Assembly: GCA_965220695.1 (NCBI GenBank)
Contig: OZ244838.1
Coordinates: 1,674,001-1,738,000 of the forward strand
Source: UBA9620 sp965220695
Lineage (GTDB): Bacteria; Acidobacteriota; Vicinamibacteria; Vicinamibacterales; UBA8438
DNA length: 64,000 nt
Direction of reading: 5' to 3'
This document shows positions 61,947 to 64,000 of the stretch, piece after piece (the stretch's first letter is position 1; every line of letters begins with the position of its first letter). The notes beneath the pieces are model-generated. The model was not told the origin of the DNA and searched no databases. It saw only the letters and a list, made by a program, of their open reading frames with translations. Made by a program: the position numbers and the translations under genes.

Positions 61947-62061
61947 GATCAACCTCCTACACCGATGGGCGTCCAGCTTAGCGCGGCTCGCCGGCCGATT
62001 CAACAGCAACCTTCGGTAAGCTATGATCAAAGTTGCCGAGAACGGCAAGGAGACTCTTCAA

Positions 62062-63090
62062 ATGCGTGCAGATTCCGTCGTTGCCACAGTCGCCGCACTC
62101 GCCGCCATCGCGTTCATTCCTGCCCCGCTCGCGGCGCAGACGGCGCCGCGCACCGCCGACGGGCGGCCCGACCTGCAGGGCGTGTGGGACTTCCGCACCA
62201 TGACGCCGCTGCAGCGGCCCTCGACTCTCGGGGAGAAAGAGTTCCTGACCGACGAGGAAGCGGCGGCGCAGGAGGCCCAGGTGGCCAGTCGCCGCGCCCG
62301 TCTGCTCGAGCCGAGCGAGGTGCGGACCGAACCGCTGCCGGCCGGGGGCGGCGGGCTCGCCGTGGGCGGCTACAACGATTTCTGGCTCGACTACGGCACG
62401 ACGATCGTGAATGACCGCCGCACGTCGCTCATCGTCGACCCGCCTGACGGGCGGCTGCCGGAGCTGACCGCGGCGGGCGAGGCGTTGCGTCAGGTCGGGT
62501 CGCTCATCGAGGATCTGCCGATCGAGCTGCCCGTGCGGGTCCGCAGCGCCGGCACCGGAGCGGACCGCCCTGAAGACCGCGGGCTCGCCGAGCGGTGCCT
62601 GGTCGGGTTCAACAGCGGGCCGCCGATGATGCCGAGCGGTTACAACAACATGCAGCTCTTCCAGACCCGCGACCACGTGGTCATCCTCAACGAGATGGTG
62701 CACGAATACCGGGTCATTCCGCTCGACGACCGCCCCCACCTGCCCGAACACGTCCGCCAGTGGGCCGGCAGCTCCGTCGGACGCTGGGAGGACGATACGC
62801 TGGTGGTCAGGACGACCAACATGACCGGCAGCTTCGATCCCACGGCCACACTCGCGCTGGGCACCGGGCTGACCGTCACGCTGACCGAGCGGTTCAGCCG
62901 GCTCGACGAGGACACGCTGCTCTACGAGTACACGGTCGACGATCCGACCATCTTCACCAGGAACTTCACGGTCGCCGTCCCGATGCGGCGGTCAGACGAG
63001 CCGATGTTCGAGTACGCCTGCCACGAAGGCAACTATGGCCTGCTCAACATCCTGACCGGCGCCCGCGTCGAGGAGGCGGAGGCCCGTTAG
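62062..63090 (+). CDS. Secreted protein of unknown function, CHEGNYGL family (copy 2)
   Basis: This is 342 residues from ATG 62062, with a good ribosome site (AAGGAG, 8 nt upstream) and signal peptide MRADSVVATVAALAAIAFIP. It shares with copy 1 (3301) the start TADGRPDLQGVWDF, the HVRQWAGSSVGRWEDDTLVV block and the end EYACHEGNYGLLNILTGARV. The function is unknown. It is divergent from the ankyrin gene and convergent with the phosphatase. Confidence 0.85.
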   Translation: MRADSVVATVAALAAIAFIPAPLAAQTAPRTADGRPDLQGVWDFRTMTPLQRPSTLGEKEFLTDEEAAAQEAQVASRRARLLEPSEVRTEPLPAGGGGLAVGGYNDFWLDYGTTIVNDRRTSLIVDPPDGRLPELTAAGEALRQVGSLIEDLPIELPVRVRSAGTGADRPEDRGLAERCLVGFNSGPPMMPSGYNNMQLFQTRDHVVILNEMVHEYRVIPLDDRPHLPEHVRQWAGSSVGRWEDDTLVVRTTNMTGSFDPTATLALGTGLTVTLTERFSRLDEDTLLYEYTVDDPTIFTRNFTVAVPMRRSDEPMFEYACHEGNYGLLNILTGARVEEAEAR

Positions 63091-63092
63091 CG

Positions 63093-64000
63093 TCACTCCC
63101 GTTTGACGATCACCAGGGTGATGTCGTCGGCCGCTGCGCAGAACGCCAGCATGTCCGACTGGACGGCGTCATGGATCTCCCGCGCCGAGCCGTCCTTCAC
63201 CCTGCGCAACACGGCCTCCAGGCGCTCCGGAAAGTAGCGGTCGCCGCCGTGTTCGGAGACACCGTCGGTGTACAGCAGCAGAATGTCGCCCGATTCCAGC
63301 AGCGCCCACTCGTTCACCTCGTACTCGTCCTTGAACCCGAACGGACTCTCATCGTTGGTGTGGTCGATCACGTTGAGTGAGGGCTGGATGCCGATGGGCG
63401 GCGCCGACCTGGGCCGCTGGTCGCCCACGTCGAGGAATCGACCGAGCCGGTACGAGAAGACGCGTGGAAACGGCTGCCCGGCGGACAGAAACCTGAACGT
63501 CCCGTCCTCGGACACCTCGCCATACAGCAGCGAGACGAACTTGTGCGCACCGGACGAGCGGTACAGCCTGGTGTTCAGGTTCTCGAAGAGGCAGGTCGTG
63601 ATCTGCCCGCAGCGGTCGAGTTCGTACAACGCCCCCAACAGGAACGCCTGGTGGATCATGGCGGCCAGCAGGGCATCGGTCATGCGATGCCCGGACACGT
63701 CGAGGACGGCGATGCCCGCTCGCTGGCGACACCGTCTCAGGCCGTCGACGACCATTTCGGCCCCCGCCGCTTCCGCCTTCGCGATTCTGGCGTCGAGGTC
63801 GTAGCGCTGCTTGAAATCGACGTAGATGAGGTGGTCGCCGCCCACGGTGCCGTGAAGCGGACGGGTACCTCCCCACACGTCGATTCCGCACAACCGCGGC
63901 ACGTCGCCCGGTTGCGGAATGAGCTGGTTGGCAATCTCCTGGAAGTTCCGCAGCTCTTCGGCGAGGGAGGCAGACGGGTCGCCGGCGTCAGGTTCAGTCA
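63093..64000 (-). CDS. SpoIIE/PP2C-type serine phosphatase, 5' end at window edge
   Basis: The frame is open to the right edge. The visible about 300 residues begin AGDPSASLAEELRNFQEIAN and contain GGDHLIYVDFKQRYDLD, AGIAVLDVSGHRMTDALLAA, FVSLLYGEVSEDGTFRFLSA and the C-terminal ESGDILLLYTDGVSEHGGDR. These are the metal-binding motifs of SpoIIE-like PP2C phosphatases (V-D-V/S-G-H, Y-T-D-G). It probably dephosphorylates an anti-anti-sigma or other partner-switch protein. An ATG one base outside the edge cannot be excluded as the start. Confidence 0.85.
   Translation of the reverse strand, partial: TEPDAGDPSASLAEELRNFQEIANQLIPQPGDVPRLCGIDVWGGTRPLHGTVGGDHLIYVDFKQRYDLDARIAKAEAAGAEMVVDGLRRCRQRAGIAVLDVSGHRMTDALLAAMIHQAFLLGALYELDRCGQITTCLFENLNTRLYRSSGAHKFVSLLYGEVSEDGTFRFLSAGQPFPRVFSYRLGRFLDVGDQRPRSAPPIGIQPSLNVIDHTNDESPFGFKDEYEVNEWALLESGDILLLYTDGVSEHGGDRYFPERLEAVLRRVKDGSAREIHDAVQSDMLAFCAAADDITLVIVKRE

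Noticed and set aside
1..64000. CRISPR arrays, rRNA genes, prophage structural genes
   Set aside because: No regularly spaced short repeats, rRNA sequence, capsid, tail or terminase genes were seen.

Overview
The window looks like a high-GC chromosome segment from an Acidobacteriota bacterium, probably Vicinamibacteria-like. The lineage is inferred from gene content: an ADOP-type duplicated FtsX permease, a DUF1592/DUF1552 secreted pair, secreted ankyrin-repeat proteins, a PQQ beta-propeller dehydrogenase, Tat-exported sugar isomerase-like proteins and two paralogous secreted proteins ending in a CHEGNYGL motif. There are no rRNA genes and no CRISPR array. Two complete tRNA genes are present, tRNA-Lys(UUU) at 12977 and tRNA-Glu(UUC) at 32638.

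Layout. (1) 1-5 kb holds ordinary metabolic genes. (2) 5330-13051 is an integrated island. A 39-nt 5' half of tRNA-Lys marks its left end and the complete tRNA-Lys its right end. It carries a tyrosine recombinase and copies of a 12-bp direct repeat at both ends that look like integrase arm sites. Its cargo is an overlapping operon of a TauD-like dioxygenase, a HEPN/zinc-ribbon protein, the integrase and an uncharacterised protein cut by an IS3 element, followed by a DUF5677-type protein. (3) 13.4-26.4 kb is a second accessory zone. A leftward type III restriction-modification operon (res ... mod) has HicBA and MntA-HepT modules between its subunits. Behind mod come an AAA ATPase, a DUF4276 protein and a decayed RelE/SF1-helicase fusion. 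Several more toxin-antitoxin modules surround it. (4) 26.5-32.5 kb has an ABC exporter, an amidohydrolase, a dipeptidase and gene scrap. (5) 32.6-38.3 kb follows tRNA-Glu: a chimeric ORF, two damaged TIR genes, and a hicBA module broken by one of two IS630 copies. (6) 38.5-51 kb contains IS21, IS1634-type and IS91-like insertions. The IS21 and IS91-like elements interrupt host genes that can be rejoined in frame at the base. (7) 51-64 kb is ordinary chromosome: a two-component system, a subclass B3-like metallo-beta-lactamase, the DUF1592-DUF1552 pair, ankyrin proteins and a SpoIIE-type phosphatase.

The most striking observations are the tRNA-Lys island with its unexplained operon, and a consistent pattern in the toxin-antitoxin loci. 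In six modules the toxin gene is truncated, internally deleted or split by an IS, while an antitoxin reading frame survives (five complete, one with an altered tail). Only one module, at 23916-24631, appears intact.
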